Below, piece by piece: positions 37,201 through 44,180 of a stretch of DNA of 64,000 nt. The notes beneath the pieces were generated by a model that saw nothing but the letters and a program-made list of their open reading frames with translations, made no database searches and was not told the origin of the DNA. Both the position numbers and the translations under genes were made by a program. Where the stretch lies: positions 372,001-436,000 of the forward strand of contig NZ_FMCQ01000004.1 of the NCBI RefSeq assembly GCF_900091605.1, in the 5' to 3' direction. Every line of letters starts with the position of its first letter. Within the stretch, counting starts at the first letter, position 1. The DNA comes from Micromonospora tulbaghiae. Its GTDB lineage: Bacteria > Actinomycetota > Actinomycetes > Mycobacteriales > Micromonosporaceae.

Positions 37201-37234
37201 AGCGGGCCAGGCGCCCGCGGGCCGGCCGGGTCAC
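34211..37234 (-). CDS. glnE: Glutamine synthetase adenylyltransferase/deadenylase
   Basis: 1007 residues with two nucleotidyltransferase domains, each with a helical domain. The N-terminal (deadenylating) half has GKCGGDELNYVSDVDVIFV and the C-terminal (adenylylating) half has GMGRLGGYESNYLSDADVLFV, both with intact G-x-E/S-N-Y-x-S-D-x-D cores. It modifies Tyr402 of GlnA1 in response to nitrogen status. GTG at 37234 begins 2 bp after the stop of the upstream amidotransferase, implying coupling. In mycobacteria glnE lies between glnA1 and glnA2; the same order holds here with insertions. Confidence 0.96.
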   Translation of the reverse strand: MTRPARGRLARYGFAEGDGATRAADLLGPDGLALWRPDTQEPADENAAELLGALSRAADPDLALRQLHRLVESERRSGDEVAVRDALAADPGLRRRLIAVLGASSALGDHLVANPGQWAVLATEPDGLAPTADGRLDLSVAARLTTMTGAVPLLRQAYRLALLRIAAADLTGGRGLEQTMAALSGLADATLAAAYDIAADELPEGTSRPRLAVVAMGKCGGDELNYVSDVDVIFVSATDDDLPAATQIATRLIQICGLVAWPVDAALRPEGNRGPLVRTLASHLAYYKRWARTWEFQALLKARPAAGDLELAKEWIDALAPLVWTAAERPEAVEDVRSMRRKILDNVPPKELEREIKRGPGGLRDIEFAVQLLQLVHGRGDESLRVPGTVPALRALVAGGYVGRADGEALLRGYRFLRAVEHRLQLQALRRTHTVPTEPAALRWLAAALGYAATPGRSAVEEFRAEWVTHATEVRRLHAKLLYRPLLESVARVPAEGLRLTPEAARHRLEVLGFADPAGALRHLQALTGGVSRTAAIQRTLLPVLLDEFADAPEPDRGLLNYRQVSDKLGSTPWYLRLLRDSGPVARRLARVLSSSRYAADMLAREPEALRLLAEDSELTPRPRETLVEGFAAAAARHDDPVEAIRAVRALRRRELVRIAAADVLSRAGSLAPLTPRPVGGGERRPTVVDVTAVGTALSHVADATLAAALRAARTVHPGPPGLRFAVIGMGRLGGYESNYLSDADVLFVYDPPPGVEESAASAAAQAIAEELRRLLSAPAPDPPLGVDADLRPEGRQGPLVRSLAAYAQYYARWSRVWEAQALLRARFVCGDADLGAEFEAMIEPVRYPAEGLSREQVVEIRRIKARVETERLPRGADPATHTKLGRGGLADVEWAVQLLQLRYAGQVPALRGTRTLDALAAARDAGLLDPSDAAELAAGWTLAAEVRDALMLVRGRAGDQLPRHGVELAGVVRLLGREDQGEFLDEYLRTGRHSRTVVQRILESPL

Positions 37235-37236
37235 CG

Positions 37237-38004
37237 TCAGGCCCCGAGCAGCGGCAGGCTGCGGCGCGGATTGTCGTCACCGAGTTCGCCGAGCGCGAGC
37301 GCGGCGAACCGGATCGCGAACGGCTGCCACGCCTCCTCGACGTCGGCCATCACCCGGTCGCAGGCGGCCACCACCAGCTCCGGGTCGTAGTCCAGCTCGG
37401 CCAGCACGGCCGAGTCGCGGGACCACTCGGCGATCATCGCGGTGTCGCACTCGATGTGGAACTGCAGGCCCCAGGCCCGGTCGCCGAGGCGGAACGCCTG
37501 GTGCGGGTAGCGGGTGGACGCGGCCAGCAGCGTCGCGCCGTGCGGCAGCTCGGTGATCTCGTCGGCGTGCCACTGGAGCACGTCGGGCATCAGCGGCACG
37601 TACCGGAACAGCGGATCGTCCTCGGCGGCGTCGCGGCGGCCCACGAGCGCCGGGCCGATCTCCGGCCCGGACGGGCTGCGCTCGACCCGGCCGGCGTGCG
37701 CGGTGGCGAGCAGTTGCGCGCCGAGGCAGATCGCCAGCGTGGGCACCCGCCGGCGGACCGCCTTGCGCAGCAGCCCCTCCAGCGCCGGGAACCAGGGCGC
37801 GCCGGGACCGCCGTCGGACAGCGGGTACGCCTGCTGGTCGCCGCCGAGCACCACGAGTGCGGCGTACCCCTCCAGGTCGGCGGGGAGCGGATCGCCGGCG
37901 TGCGGACGCAGCACGCGCAGCTCAAGGCCCCCTTCGGTGAGCCACTCCCCCAGGCGGCGGAGGTCGTCGGTCGGGTCGTTCTCGATCACCAGCGCGGTCG
38001 CCAC
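37237..38004 (-). CDS. Class I glutamine amidotransferase-like protein
   Basis: 255 residues. The GATase triad is visible: Cys in LAICLGAQLLA, His in LQFHIECD and the Glu two residues later. The oxyanion loop is LVVLGGDQQAY. It lacks any synthetase partner domain, so it belongs with the stand-alone GMP-synthase-like group, whose substrates (for example gamma-glutamyl compounds) are mostly unknown. It is translationally coupled to glnE, so a role in glutamine or glutamyl metabolism is plausible. GTG start with TAGCCT 7 nt upstream, leaderless. Confidence 0.85.
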   Translation of the reverse strand: MATALVIENDPTDDLRRLGEWLTEGGLELRVLRPHAGDPLPADLEGYAALVVLGGDQQAYPLSDGGPGAPWFPALEGLLRKAVRRRVPTLAICLGAQLLATAHAGRVERSPSGPEIGPALVGRRDAAEDDPLFRYVPLMPDVLQWHADEITELPHGATLLAASTRYPHQAFRLGDRAWGLQFHIECDTAMIAEWSRDSAVLAELDYDPELVVAACDRVMADVEEAWQPFAIRFAALALGELGDDNPRRSLPLLGA

Positions 38005-38011
38005 GACGTCG

Positions 38012-38017
38012 AGGCTA
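38012..38017 (-). promoter_or_regulatory. -10 element of the amidotransferase-glnE operon (leaderless)
   Basis: TAGCCT on the minus strand, 7 nt before the GTG at 38004. Confidence 0.55.
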
Positions 38018-38053
38018 ACCGGTGCGGCCGACAGGGCACGGTCCGGCAGGCCC

Positions 38054-38059
38054 TAGGCT
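38054..38059 (+). promoter_or_regulatory. -10 element of the LD-carboxypeptidase gene (leaderless)
   Basis: TAGGCT, 7 nt before the GTG at 38067. It faces the divergent promoter at 38012 with 36 bp between the hexamers. Confidence 0.55.
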
Positions 38060-38066
38060 CGCGATC

Positions 38067-38993
38067 GTGCCTGACGACTGCCTGCGCCCACCGGCCCTGC
38101 GTCCCGGCGACGCGGTGATGCTGGTGTCCCCGTCCGGGCCGACCCGCCCCGAACGGGTGGCCCGCGGCATCGAGCTGCTCACCGGCTGGGGGCTGCGGCC
38201 GGTGCCCGCGCCGAACGCGTACGCCCGGCGGGGTTACCTGGCCGGCGACGACGCGTTGCGGGCCGCGGACCTGAACGCGGCGTTCGCCGACCCGGAGATC
38301 CGCGGGGTGATCTGCACCCGGGGCGGCTACGGCGCGCAGCGGGTGGTCGACCTGATCGACATGGCGGCGGTACGCCGGGATCCGAAGGTGGTGGCCGGGT
38401 TCTCCGACATCACCGCGCTGCAGTTCGCGCTGTGGCGGGGCGCCCGGCTGGCCGGGGTGCACGGGCCGGGCGCCGCCTGGCGGGACGAGCGCACGCCGAT
38501 CCGCTCGGCGGAGTCGCTGCACGCGGCGCTGACCAGCACCGAGCCGGTGACGGTGACGGCGGTGGAGGCGGAGGAGACGTACCCGGTGCGGGTGCCCGGG
38601 CGGGCCGAGGGCCGGCTGCTCGGCGGCAACCTGTGCCTGATCACCGCGTCGATCGGCACGCCGGACATGCCCGACCTGACCGGGGCGATCCTGCTGGTCG
38701 AGGAGGTGCAGGAGCCGCCGTACAAGATCGACCGGATGCTCACCCACCTGCGCCGCTGCGGCGCGCTGGACGGGATCGCCGGGGTGGCGGTCGGCCAGTT
38801 CACCGAGTGCGCGGACGGCTGGGACACCACTGTCGTCGACGTGCTCACCGACCGCCTGGGCGACCTCGGCGTGCCGGTCCTCGGCGGCCTGCCCGTCGGT
38901 CACGGCCCCGGCCAGCTCACCGTCCCGGTAGGCACCCCCGCCACCCTGGACGCCACCACCGGCACCCTGACGGTCACCCCCGCCGTCCGCTGA
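38067..38993 (+). CDS. LD-carboxypeptidase, S66 family
   Basis: 308 residues. S66 enzymes trim the terminal D-alanine from tetrapeptide stems of cytoplasmic murein fragments. Seen: LRPGDAVMLVSPSGP at the N-terminus, VICTRGGYGAQRVVDLID, the catalytic Ser in AGFSDITAL, GGNLCLITASIGTP, and a Glu in LLVEEVQEPPYKIDRML; the C-terminal His is in GLPVGHGPGQLTVPVG. No signal peptide, as expected for a cytoplasmic enzyme. The GTG at 38067 is set by the closely spaced -10 hexamer. The related MccF-type enzymes cleave microcin C, a possible alternative role. Confidence 0.9.
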   Translation: MPDDCLRPPALRPGDAVMLVSPSGPTRPERVARGIELLTGWGLRPVPAPNAYARRGYLAGDDALRAADLNAAFADPEIRGVICTRGGYGAQRVVDLIDMAAVRRDPKVVAGFSDITALQFALWRGARLAGVHGPGAAWRDERTPIRSAESLHAALTSTEPVTVTAVEAEETYPVRVPGRAEGRLLGGNLCLITASIGTPDMPDLTGAILLVEEVQEPPYKIDRMLTHLRRCGALDGIAGVAVGQFTECADGWDTTVVDVLTDRLGDLGVPVLGGLPVGHGPGQLTVPVGTPATLDATTGTLTVTPAVR

Positions 38994-39012
38994 CCGCCGA
39001 CCCGGCCCGCCC

Positions 39013-39074
39013 ACCCCACCCCGGCCCGCCCCGCCCCGCCCCGCCCCGCCCCGGCCCGCCCCGGCCCGCCCCGG
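39013..39074 (+). repeat. CCCCG/CCCGG simple repeat tract
   Basis: About 60 bp of near-perfect CCCCG and CCCGGCC repeats after the LD-carboxypeptidase gene; slippage-prone. Confidence 0.9.
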
Positions 39075-39075
39075 C

Positions 39076-39130
39076 GATCATGAAGTTAGCGGCGGTTTGG
39101 AGATCCACAACTGCCGCTAACCTCATGATC
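39076..39130. repeat. Intergenic palindromic element, GATCATGAAG type
   Basis: 18-bp arms (GATCATGAAGTTAGCGGC at 39076-39093 and 39113-39130) with one mismatch and a 19-bp loop. The right flank TGATCAACGCGGCGGGGG is copied again about 20 bp downstream. It lies between convergent genes. Confidence 0.8.
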
Positions 39131-39150
39131 AACGCGGCGGGGGGGCGTGA

Positions 39151-40068
39151 TCAACGCGGCGGGGGCGGCGCGGGTGAGACGGGGGGCGGGGTCAGATGGG
39201 CCACGGCGCCGATCTCCAGGGCCGCCCAGACCGCGCCGTCGGGGGTGACCGTCAGGCCGTGGGGTTCGGACGCCGGGGTCGGCAGGTCGTGGGCGGTGAT
39301 GTGGCCGTCGGGGTCGACGTGCCCGATGCGGTTGGCGCCCCACTCGGTGAACCAGCAGCCGCCCGCCGGGTCCGCGACGATGGCGTGCGGACGGGCCGCC
39401 CGGTCCGGCAACGGGATCTCGTCGATCCGCCCGTCCGGCGTGATCCGGCCGAGCTGCCCGGCGACGATCTCGACGAACCAGAGCGCGCCGTCGCCGCCCC
39501 GGGCGATGCCGACCGGTCCGGCCGCCTCGGTGGGCAGCGGATGCACCGTCACCGACCCGTCCAAGCCGACCCGGGCGATCGCGTTCGCCTGGTTGAGCGT
39601 GAGCCAGAGCGCGTCGTCCGGCCCGGCCGCCAGCATCGACGGGAAGCCCTTCTCGACCGGCAGCGGGAAGGACGTGACCTCCCCGTCGACGCCCACCCGG
39701 CCGACCGTGTCGTCGTTCATGCCGGCGTACCAGAGCGCGCCGTCCGCACCCACCGCCAGCCCGCACGGGCCGCAGCCGGGCGGCAACGCCACCGAGCTGG
39801 TCTCGCCGTCGACGGTGATCCGGCCGAGCCGGTCGTCGCCCGAGCGGGTGTACCAGTGCGCGCCGTCGGGGCCGCCGGCGATGATCAGCGGACGGCTGCC
39901 GGGCGGGTCGTCGCGGTAGGTCCGTACCTCACCGTCGAGGCCGAGCCGGGCGACGCCGCCGGAGCCGGCCAGCGTCAGCCAGAGGGCGCCGTCGGGCCCG
40001 ACCGTGATCGAGTACGGCCCGGAGCCCGGCCCGGTGAGCGGGATCTCGCGGATGACGGGCTGTGTCAT
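39151..40068 (-). CDS. Virginiamycin B lyase-like beta-propeller protein
   Basis: 305 residues made of seven ~42-residue propeller blades, each with a 'GPDGALW' or similar turn followed by 'N/D-x-I/L-GRI' (for example VGPDGALWLTL, GGDGALWFVE, FTEWGANRIGHVD). This is the layout of Vgb, which linearises type B streptogramins. The catalytic His and Glu of true Vgb need an alignment to confirm, and many environmental homologues have unknown substrates. ATG at 40068 with AAAGG upstream. The last ~15 residues are Pro-rich. Cytoplasmic; no signal peptide. Confidence 0.8.
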   Translation of the reverse strand: MTQPVIREIPLTGPGSGPYSITVGPDGALWLTLAGSGGVARLGLDGEVRTYRDDPPGSRPLIIAGGPDGAHWYTRSGDDRLGRITVDGETSSVALPPGCGPCGLAVGADGALWYAGMNDDTVGRVGVDGEVTSFPLPVEKGFPSMLAAGPDDALWLTLNQANAIARVGLDGSVTVHPLPTEAAGPVGIARGGDGALWFVEIVAGQLGRITPDGRIDEIPLPDRAARPHAIVADPAGGCWFTEWGANRIGHVDPDGHITAHDLPTPASEPHGLTVTPDGAVWAALEIGAVAHLTPPPVSPAPPPPR

Positions 40069-40249
40069 CGAGTGGCCTTTCCTCGGTTTTCGCCCAGCCT
40101 TGCGGGCGCTCCGACACCCCGGCAACACGAATAAAAAGGGCCTTCCGGGCGGGATTGCCAGCTCGCTGACAGGTTCACCACGGGTTGCCCCCAGTTCCGG
40201 CGACCACTGTCGGTGACGTCATCGCACCACCACCGAACAGGAGAATCGC

Positions 40250-40780
40250 ATGATCCGCACGATGTCGAAGAAGCACCTGCTGGTCGGCCTGGCCGCCGCC
40301 GGTGTGCTCGGCGTCGGGATCGCCGCCCCGACGGTGGCGCTCGCCGACGACAAGAGCCCGAACCCGTCTTCGAGCGCCAGCAGCAGCACCGACCAGGGTG
40401 ACGACCGCCGCCAGAAGCACGCCGACCGGCAGGCCGAGTTCGCCGAGGCGCTCGCCGGGGAGCTGGGCGTCTCGACCGACAAGGTCACCGCGGCGCTGGA
40501 GAAGCTGCACGAGCAGCGGCAGGGCGACCGCCCGGAGCGGCCGGAGCGGCCGTCGACCGAGGACCGGCAGGCCGCGCTGAAGGAGCGGCTGGACCAGGCC
40601 GTCACCGACGGCAAGCTCACCCGGGAGCAGGCCGACGCGGTGCTGAAGGCCGCCGAGGCGGGCGTGTTCCCCGGCCCCGGCAAGGGTGGCCACGACGGCA
40701 AGCCCGGCCACCACGGCAAGGGCGGCGACAAGGCCGACAAGGGCGCCGAGGCCGAGCAGGAGGGCCAGGGCGGCAAGTGA
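40250..40780 (+). CDS. Secreted low-complexity protein, function unknown
   Basis: 176 residues. A signal peptide (basic SKKHLLVGLAAAGVLGVGIA) ends at a VALADD site near residue 31-33. A Ser/Asp spacer follows, then two short helical hairpins (FAEALAGELGVSTDKVTAALEKL and ERLDQAVTDGKLTREQADAVLKA) resembling the 'L-G-V-s-x-D-x-v-x-x-A' and 'G-k-i-T-q-e-Q-A-d' repeats of actinobacterial and clostridial secreted proteins. The tail is Gly/His/Lys/Glu-rich and may bind metals. AGGAG precedes the ATG. Function unknown. Confidence 0.8.
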   Translation: MIRTMSKKHLLVGLAAAGVLGVGIAAPTVALADDKSPNPSSSASSSTDQGDDRRQKHADRQAEFAEALAGELGVSTDKVTAALEKLHEQRQGDRPERPERPSTEDRQAALKERLDQAVTDGKLTREQADAVLKAAEAGVFPGPGKGGHDGKPGHHGKGGDKADKGAEAEQEGQGGK

Positions 40781-40847
40781 CGTGGTGGCCCCGCCGCCCC
40801 TCACCGGCCGTTCCCTCCTCCTGGCCGGAGCTGAGCGGGGCCACCCC

Positions 40848-40924
40848 CGGTGGCGGTGCCCGAACGGGCACCGCCACCGCGCCGTTCCCGGTGCGGTCGT
40901 CGCAGTCCCGGCGACGACCGCACC
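40848..40924. terminator. Two adjacent terminator-like hairpins
   Basis: Stem 1 is 15 bp (CGGTGGCGGTGCCCG, 40848-40862 with 40865-40879). Stem 2 is 13 bp (GGTGCGGTCGTCG, 40890-40902 with 40912-40924). Both are perfect and lie between convergent genes; no U-tract follows. Confidence 0.65.
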
Positions 40925-40934
40925 CGACACACCG

Positions 40935-41297
40935 TCAGCCCTCGGCGGGCGGGGTGAAGACGCCGAACAGGTTGCCCGACGGGTCACGCAGCGTGGCGCG
41001 CACCAGGCCGGCCGGCGTGGTCACCGGCGCGGTCAGTACGACGCCGCCGGCCTCCTCGGCCCGGCGGCAGGTCTCCGCCACGTCGCCCACCTGGGCGTAG
41101 AAGGTCGCGTAGTTGCCGTCGTCGGTGCCCCGGATCGCGCCGCCGATCCCCGGCTCACCGCCGGCCGCCGTCTGCCGGTACGACCCACCCGGGCCGCCCT
41201 GCTCGAAACTCCAGCCGAACAGCTCGGAGTAGAACCGCTGCGCCTCGTCCGGGCGGTCGGAGCCGATCTCGAACCAGGTCACGGGCGTGCTGGACAT
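40935..41297 (-). CDS. VOC family protein
   Basis: 120 residues. It opens TPVTWFEIGSDRPDEAQRFYSELFGW and closes ATLRDPSGNLFGVF, typical of the CatC/glyoxalase-like VOC fold with one domain per chain. Substrate unknown. AGGAGGA lies just upstream of the ATG at 41297. The HTH/WYL regulator gene lies upstream on the same strand; regulators of that class often sit beside VOC genes and control them. Confidence 0.87.
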   Translation of the reverse strand: MSSTPVTWFEIGSDRPDEAQRFYSELFGWSFEQGGPGGSYRQTAAGGEPGIGGAIRGTDDGNYATFYAQVGDVAETCRRAEEAGGVVLTAPVTTPAGLVRATLRDPSGNLFGVFTPPAEG

Positions 41298-41394
41298 GCT
41301 TCCTCCTGGGATTCGCGCCGGCGGTCGGCCGGCGTCGTCAGGATTCAGCGTGCTGCCGGGTCACGACAGCGTCCTGTCGGTGTTTCCACCCGGA

Positions 41395-42087
41395 TCAGAC
41401 CAGGGTGAGCGGGCGCACCCGGTCGACGGGCACGTCGAGGTCGCCGGGACGCAGCTCCCGGGTCACCGGCTCGGCCAGCGGGTGCACCGACACGATCCGG
41501 TCGGTGCGGAAACAGCGCAGACCGTCGCGCAGACGGCACCAGGCGACCAGGTACCAGTGCACCGAGTTGCCCAGGTAGGCAAGCGGCTCCACGTCGCGCG
41601 CCGAATCGGCGCCGCCGCGGTCGGCGTACCGCAGGCGCAGCACCCGCCCGGCGGCGACCGCGTCGGCGACGGCGGCCGGGACGGGCGTGCCCGGCCCGTC
41701 GCCGACCAGGTGCACCCGGCCGGCGAGCCGGTGCGCCTCGGCCGCCGCTTCGGGAGGCATCACCGCGACCAGCTTGCGCAGCGCGGCGCCGGCCGCCGGG
41801 GCGAACGGGGAACCGCCGAGCCGGTGCAGCGCGACGGCCATCGCCACCGCCTCGGCCGGGGTCAGGTTGACCGGCGGCAACGTGCGCGCCCGGTCGACCA
41901 CGTAGCCGCCGGTGCGGCCCGGCTCGGCCCAGATCGGCACCCCGGCGCCCTGCAACGAGGAGATGTCGCGCTCGACGGTGCGGGTGCTCACCTCGAAGCG
42001 GCGGGCCAGCCAGGTCGCGCTGCGCGGGCGCGGCGAGACCGCCCGCAGCTCTTCGACCAGGGCGTAGAGGCGGTCGGTGCGGTTCAC
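41395..42087 (-). CDS. YafY-type regulator (DeoR-like HTH plus WYL domain)
   Basis: 230 residues. N-terminal winged helix-turn-helix (TDRLYALVEELRA..ATWLARRFEVSTRTVERDISSLQ), then a WYL ligand domain whose signature appears as NSVHWYLVAWCRLRDGLRCFRTDRI. WYL domains sense nucleotides or other small ligands. Probably controls itself and the downstream VOC gene, about 100 bp away on the same strand. GTG start with TAGCGT 6 nt upstream, leaderless. Confidence 0.88.
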   Translation of the reverse strand: MNRTDRLYALVEELRAVSPRPRSATWLARRFEVSTRTVERDISSLQGAGVPIWAEPGRTGGYVVDRARTLPPVNLTPAEAVAMAVALHRLGGSPFAPAAGAALRKLVAVMPPEAAAEAHRLAGRVHLVGDGPGTPVPAAVADAVAAGRVLRLRYADRGGADSARDVEPLAYLGNSVHWYLVAWCRLRDGLRCFRTDRIVSVHPLAEPVTRELRPGDLDVPVDRVRPLTLV

Positions 42088-42093
42088 CCCCGG

Positions 42094-42099
42094 ACGCTA
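42094..42099 (-). promoter_or_regulatory. -10 element of the YafY-type regulator (leaderless)
   Basis: TAGCGT on the minus strand, 6 nt before the GTG at 42087. Confidence 0.5.
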
Positions 42100-42119
42100 A
42101 CCCGGGGGTACGACACCCC

Positions 42120-42545
42120 TCAGGCGATGCAGGCGCAGACGATCAGCGCGGCGCCGAAGTGCGTGGCGGCGCTGACCCGGGCCGCCGGGTGCGGCTCGTC
42201 GGCGGCGATGACGTCGCCCAGCCGGCCCGGGGTGAGCAGGTCCAGCACCAGGAACGCGAGCGCCATCACCAGCAGGCCGACAAGCCCGAACACCACTGTG
42301 GACGCGAGCCCCTTGGCGAACGAGCTGTAGCTGGTCAGCACGGCGGTGAAGACGATGCCGGCGATACCGAGCTGGTTGGCGGCGAGCAGCAGCGCGGCGT
42401 TGCCGTTGCGGCGTACCCAGATCAGCTCCCGCAGCTTGCCCGGGGTGAGCAGGTCGACGAGCAGGAAGCCGGCGGCCATCAGCGCCACCCCGACGATCCC
42501 GAACACGATGCTCTGCCACGCCCCGTCGAGCAGATCTCCCAGCAC
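42120..42545 (-). CDS. DUF350 membrane protein
   Basis: 141 residues with four membrane helices arranged as two copies of DUF350: VFGIVGVALMAAGFLLVDLL-TPGKL and VFGLVGLLVMALAFLVLDLL-TPGRL. The repeated 'D-x-LTPG-x-L' at the helix ends is the family hallmark. Function unknown. The GTG at 42545 was chosen over a TTG one codon earlier because GGAGG is then 5 nt away. Confidence 0.85.
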   Translation of the reverse strand: MLGDLLDGAWQSIVFGIVGVALMAAGFLLVDLLTPGKLRELIWVRRNGNAALLLAANQLGIAGIVFTAVLTSYSSFAKGLASTVVFGLVGLLVMALAFLVLDLLTPGRLGDVIAADEPHPAARVSAATHFGAALIVCACIA

Positions 42546-42625
42546 CAACGCCTCCCCGGCTCACGCCGCCCGGCGGAGGTGCCGGGACGGTGCCGCAGAC
42601 GATAGCGGCACCACGCCAGCGTGAT

Positions 42626-43975
42626 CTAGAGAGAGAGGTAGCGCTGCCGCTCGTACGGGGTGACCTCGCGGCGGTACTGCTCCCACTCGGAGCGCTTGTT
42701 GCGCAGGAAGAAGTCGAAGACGTGCTCGCCGAGCACCTCGGCCACCAGCTCGGAACCGGCCATCACGTCGATCGCCTCGGCCAGGTTCTCCGGCAGCGCC
42801 TCGTACCCCATGGCGCGGCGCTCGGCGCTGCTCAGCGACCAGACGTCGTCCTCGGCGCCCGGGGGCAGCTCGTAGCCCTCCTCGATGCCCTTGAGGCCGG
42901 CGCCGAGCATCACCGCGAACGCCAGGTAGGGGTTGGTCGCGGAGTCCAGCGAGCGGACCTCGACCCGGGCCGAGTTCGGCTTGCCGTACGCGGGCACCCG
43001 CACCAGCGCGGACCGGTTCAGGTGGCCCCAGCAGACGTACGCCGGGCTCTCGGTGATGCGGTCCGGCAGCGCCTGCGGGAACAGCCGCTTGTACGAGTTG
43101 ACCCACTGGTTGGTGACGGCGGTGTACTCCCGGGCGTGGGTGAGCAGCCCGGCGATGAACGACTTCGCGACCTTGGACAGCTTCATCGGGTCGCCGGCGT
43201 CGTGGAACGCGTTGCGCTCCCCCTCGAACAGCGACAGGTGGGTGTGCATGCCGTTGCCGGGCTGGTCGGTGAACGGCTTCGGCATGAAGCTGGCCTGCAC
43301 GCCGGTGGAGAGCGCCACCTCCTTCACCACGTGCCGGAAGGTCATGATGTTGTCGGCGGTGGTGAGCGCGTCGGCGTAGCGCAGGTCGATCTCCTGCTGG
43401 CCGGGGGCGACCTCGTGGTGGCTGTACTCCACCGAGATGCCGATCCGCTCCAGCGCCAGCACGGCCTGGCGGCGGAAGTCCCGCGCCACGGCGTGCGTGG
43501 TGTGCTCGAAGTAGCCGCCGGTGTCCACCGGGACCGGCACGGAGCCGTCCTGCGGGCCGTTCTCCAGCAGGAAGAACTCGATCTCGGGGTGGGTGTAGAA
43601 GGTGAAGCCCTTGTCGGCGGCCCGGGAGAGCATGCGGCGCAGCACGTGCCGCGGGTCGGCCCAGGACGGGCTGCCGTCGGGCAGCGAGATGTCGCAGAAC
43701 ATCCGGGCGCTCTCGCCGCTGACCCCGCCCTCGAACGGGAAGACCTGGAACGTCGTCGGGTCCGGCATGGCCACCATGTCCGACTCGAAGACCCGGGCGA
43801 AGCCCTCGATCGCGGAGCCGTCGAAACCGATGCCCTCGTCGAAGGCCGCCTCCAGTTCCGCGGGGGCCACCGAGACGCTCTTGAGCGTGCCGAGCACATC
43901 GGTGAACCACAGCCGGACGAAACGGATGTCCCGCTCTTCCAGCGTACGGAGGACGAACTCCTGCTGACGGTCCAC
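42626..43975 (-). CDS. glnA2: Glutamine synthetase-family protein, GlnA2 type
   Basis: 449 residues, the size of mycobacterial GlnA2. It keeps the glutamine synthetase core (GIGFDGSAIEGFARV, GNGMHTHLSLFEGERN, RVEVRSLDSATNPYLAF) but the adenylylation segment is replaced by AEDDVWSLSSAERR with no Tyr, so GlnE cannot modify it. Some actinomycete GlnA2 proteins are gamma-glutamylpolyamine synthetases, a real alternative to glutamine synthesis here. The GTG at 43975 has GAGGGG 5 nt upstream. A two-part GlnR-like site lies 75 bp upstream. Confidence 0.9.
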   Translation of the reverse strand: MDRQQEFVLRTLEERDIRFVRLWFTDVLGTLKSVSVAPAELEAAFDEGIGFDGSAIEGFARVFESDMVAMPDPTTFQVFPFEGGVSGESARMFCDISLPDGSPSWADPRHVLRRMLSRAADKGFTFYTHPEIEFFLLENGPQDGSVPVPVDTGGYFEHTTHAVARDFRRQAVLALERIGISVEYSHHEVAPGQQEIDLRYADALTTADNIMTFRHVVKEVALSTGVQASFMPKPFTDQPGNGMHTHLSLFEGERNAFHDAGDPMKLSKVAKSFIAGLLTHAREYTAVTNQWVNSYKRLFPQALPDRITESPAYVCWGHLNRSALVRVPAYGKPNSARVEVRSLDSATNPYLAFAVMLGAGLKGIEEGYELPPGAEDDVWSLSSAERRAMGYEALPENLAEAIDVMAGSELVAEVLGEHVFDFFLRNKRSEWEQYRREVTPYERQRYLSL

Positions 43976-44049
43976 TTCCACCCCTCGTGACACGTACGTC
44001 CGCACCGGTCGGGCCGGCCCGGCCTGACCGCCCAGTCTCCACCGGGCTC

Positions 44050-44065
44050 GTTACGCCGACGTTAC
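44050..44065 (-). promoter_or_regulatory. GlnR-like half box upstream of glnA2
   Basis: Minus-strand GTAAC-n6-GTAAC at 11-bp spacing. The first half fits the consensus GTnAC; the second would ideally be GAAAC. Weaker than the glnA1 site. Confidence 0.4.
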
Positions 44066-44180
44066 GCCCTCCCCGGCCGGCCGTCCCGCCGTGTCCACGG
44101 GGCTGGGACACGGGGGGCCGCGGCACCCGTATGCCGCAACCGGTCGGATTCGGCCGGGACGCCTGGGGGAAGATGGGGAC

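Noticed and set aside
39001..39074. CCCCG tract as a possible G-quadruplex regulator
   Set aside because: It follows a stop codon between convergent genes; no promoter or downstream target on either side.
44091..44180. N-terminal extension of NadE
   Set aside because: Added residues do not fit the family; the MPTLRLALCQ start is standard.
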